In this document: positions 6,581 to 7,619 of the stretch, in pieces
How the letters are laid out: each line of letters opens with the position of its first letter
How positions within the stretch are numbered: position 1 is the stretch's first letter
Assembly (NCBI GenBank): GCA_946479075.1
Contig: CAMLDT010000167.1
Location: forward strand, 1 to 7,619
Reading direction: 5' to 3'
DNA from: an uncultured Polaromonas sp.
GTDB taxonomy: Bacteria > Pseudomonadota > Gammaproteobacteria > Burkholderiales > Burkholderiaceae
DNA: 7,619 bases
Translations under genes and position numbers: made by a program
The notes under the pieces: generated by a model
What the model was told of the DNA's origin: nothing
The model's database searches: none
What the model saw: the letters and a program-made list of their open reading frames with translations, nothing else

Positions 6581-7619
6581 CTGCAGGGGCAGCACGTGCT
6601 TGTTCTCGGTCTGGGGGCCTCAGGTCTGGCCATGGCCCGCTGGTGCGCGCGGCGCGGCGCCCGGGTGACGGTGGTCGATGACCGCGAAGCCCCGCCCCGG
6701 CTGGGCCAGCTTCAGGCCGAGTTGCCGCAGGTGGGTTTTCGCACGGCTGCCTTTGGCGCCGACTTGATCGAGGGCCAGGACGTTCGTGCGGTTTTCAAGA
6801 GCCCCGGCCTGACGCCGGCGATGGTGGCCCCTGTCTGGCAGGCGGCGCAGGCCATCGGCCTGAAGACGGGCGGCGAACTGGACCTGTTTGCGGGCGCCCT
6901 GCGCGAACTCCAGATCGACACCGGCTACGCCCCCCAGATTCTGGCCATCAGCGGGACGAACGGCAAGACCACCACCACCGCACTCACAGGCCGGCTTGTG
7001 GCTCACGCCGGCAAGACTGTGGCCGTTGCAGGAAATATCGGCCCAACCCTGCTCGATACACTGGCCATGCATGTCGATGCGGGCACCTTGCCCGAAGTCT
7101 GGGTGCTGGAGTTGTCCAGCTTCCAGCTCGACGGTGTCCAGGGCTTTGAGCCCAGCGCCGCGACGGTGCTGAATCTGAGCCAGGACCATCTGGACTGGCA
7201 CGGCAGCATGCAAGCCTACGGCGCCGCCAAGGCACGCATTTTCGGCAGCAAGGGCCTGCTGGTGCTGAACCGCGATGATCCGGCGGTGATGGCGATGCTG
7301 CCAGAGCCTGTGAGGGCCAAGCTGCAGAAGCCGCAATGGCGCGAATATGTGAGTTTCGGTCTGGGCATGCCCCAGCGTCCGGGTGACTTCGGCATTGAAA
7401 CCGTCAATGGCATGGCCTGGCTAGTGCGCGCCGCCGAAGCCGACGAAACCGTGAAGCGCCGCAAGGACGAGGAAGTGTTGCTGCACATCCAGCGGCTGAT
7501 GCCGGTGGAGGCCATGCGCCTGCGCGGTCGCCACAATGCCACCAACGCGATGGCAGCGCTGGCGCTTGCCGGTGCGGTGGGCGGCACCCTGGCGTCCATG
7601 TTGCATGGCCTACGCGACT
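6170..7619 (+). CDS. murD: UDP-MurNAc-L-Ala:D-glutamate ligase MurD, with N-terminal extension; 3' end missing
   Basis: Cytoplasmic ligase adding D-glutamate to UDP-MurNAc-L-Ala. The frame is open from ATG 6170 to the window edge (483 codons). The MurD core begins at about residue 138: Rossmann motif [16 protein letters not shown] at 143-158; KSPGL at 210-214; P-loop [10 protein letters not shown] at 261-270 (Lys266); GNIGPTLLD at 288-296; LELSSFQL at 313-320; [11 protein letters not shown] at 335-345; Lys354 in GAAKARIF, the expected carbamylated lysine; and [15 protein letters not shown] at 450-464, entering the C-terminal domain. Roughly 100 further residues should lie beyond the edge. E. 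coli MurD starts almost at its Rossmann fold, so the ~137 residues before it are extra. ATG 6170 makes an ATGA overlap with mraY but has no clear Shine-Dalgarno. In-frame ATGs at 6425 and 6482 are alternatives, the latter with GGAAG 5 nt upstream. Identity as MurD is secure; the start is not. Confidence 0.93.
   Translation, partial: MNANESPESGKLPEEPVVEPTPAHGPVPVADAVSPPAVPVPDEPVADASAPRADVPGGEAPAKPGARPLPDTLTAARDAAAFVAQMFADVSPPEPVLPPASEAKMPLPDGESVQPGSVAGDANDAAGAEPSGPAPSSLQGQHVLVLGLGASGLAMARWCARRGARVTVVDDREAPPRLGQLQAELPQVGFRTAAFGADLIEGQDVRAVFKSPGLTPAMVAPVWQAAQAIGLKTGGELDLFAGALRELQIDTGYAPQILAISGTNGKTTTTALTGRLVAHAGKTVAVAGNIGPTLLDTLAMHVDAGTLPEVWVLELSSFQLDGVQGFEPSAATVLNLSQDHLDWHGSMQAYGAAKARIFGSKGLLVLNRDDPAVMAMLPEPVRAKLQKPQWREYVSFGLGMPQRPGDFGIETVNGMAWLVRAAEADETVKRRKDEEVLLHIQRLMPVEAMRLRGRHNATNAMAALALAGAVGGTLASMLHGLRD

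Noticed and set aside
6124..6633. 169-residue Ser/Gly/Thr-rich minus-strand frame opposite the MurD extension
   Set aside because: It is the antisense of a Pro/Ala-rich coding stretch (Pro and Ala codons read back as Gly, Ser, Arg and Ala). The plus strand has an operon-coupled start and continues into MurD, so the plus frame is preferred.
1..7619. A novel defence, mobile or regulatory system
   Set aside because: All of the window is accounted for by a syntenic dcw cluster. No transposase, attachment site, CRISPR array, RNA gene or foreign-looking gene was seen.

Overview
The window is a 7.6-kb piece of a division and cell wall (dcw) cluster, all on the + strand, in the order [rsmH 3' end?] - ftsL - ftsI - murE - murF - mraY - murD (5' part). 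The GC-rich codon use, the gene order and several protein signatures point to a betaproteobacterium of the Burkholderiales, most likely Comamonadaceae (Rhodoferax/Polaromonas-like). These signatures are ASSIGI in MurE, NAQREH in MurF and an approximately 392-residue MraY. The family placement is an inference from remembered sequences, not a search.

Layout. Bases 1-104 hold the end of an upstream reading frame whose stop overlaps the ftsL start; by gene order this is probably rsmH (mraW). This stretch carries a 33-bp-period direct repeat and a GC palindrome. Next come ftsL (101-391), ftsI (388-2121), murE (2121-3617), murF (3614-5005), mraY (4995-6173) and murD (6170 to beyond the window end). 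Every junction is an overlap: ATGA at four (one of them tentative), TGATG at one, and 11 nt at murF/mraY. There is no intergenic DNA, and I see no internal promoter or terminator, so this looks like one translationally coupled transcript read from a promoter upstream of the window.

Function. MurE, MurF and MurD are three of the four cytoplasmic Mur ligases. MurD adds D-Glu, MurE adds meso-diaminopimelate and MurF adds D-Ala-D-Ala to the UDP-MurNAc peptide. MraY then moves phospho-MurNAc-pentapeptide to undecaprenyl phosphate, making lipid I. FtsI (PBP3) crosslinks the finished strands at the septum, and FtsL is a bitopic divisome protein that in characterised bacteria works with FtsB/FtsQ to control FtsWI.

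Most of this is ordinary core genome. The unusual points are a ~137-residue Pro/Ala-rich N-terminal extension on MurD, a MurF that appears to have Asn where the carbamylated Lys of E. coli MurF lies, and the repeat-derived tail at the rsmH/ftsL junction. I found no sign of a novel accessory system.
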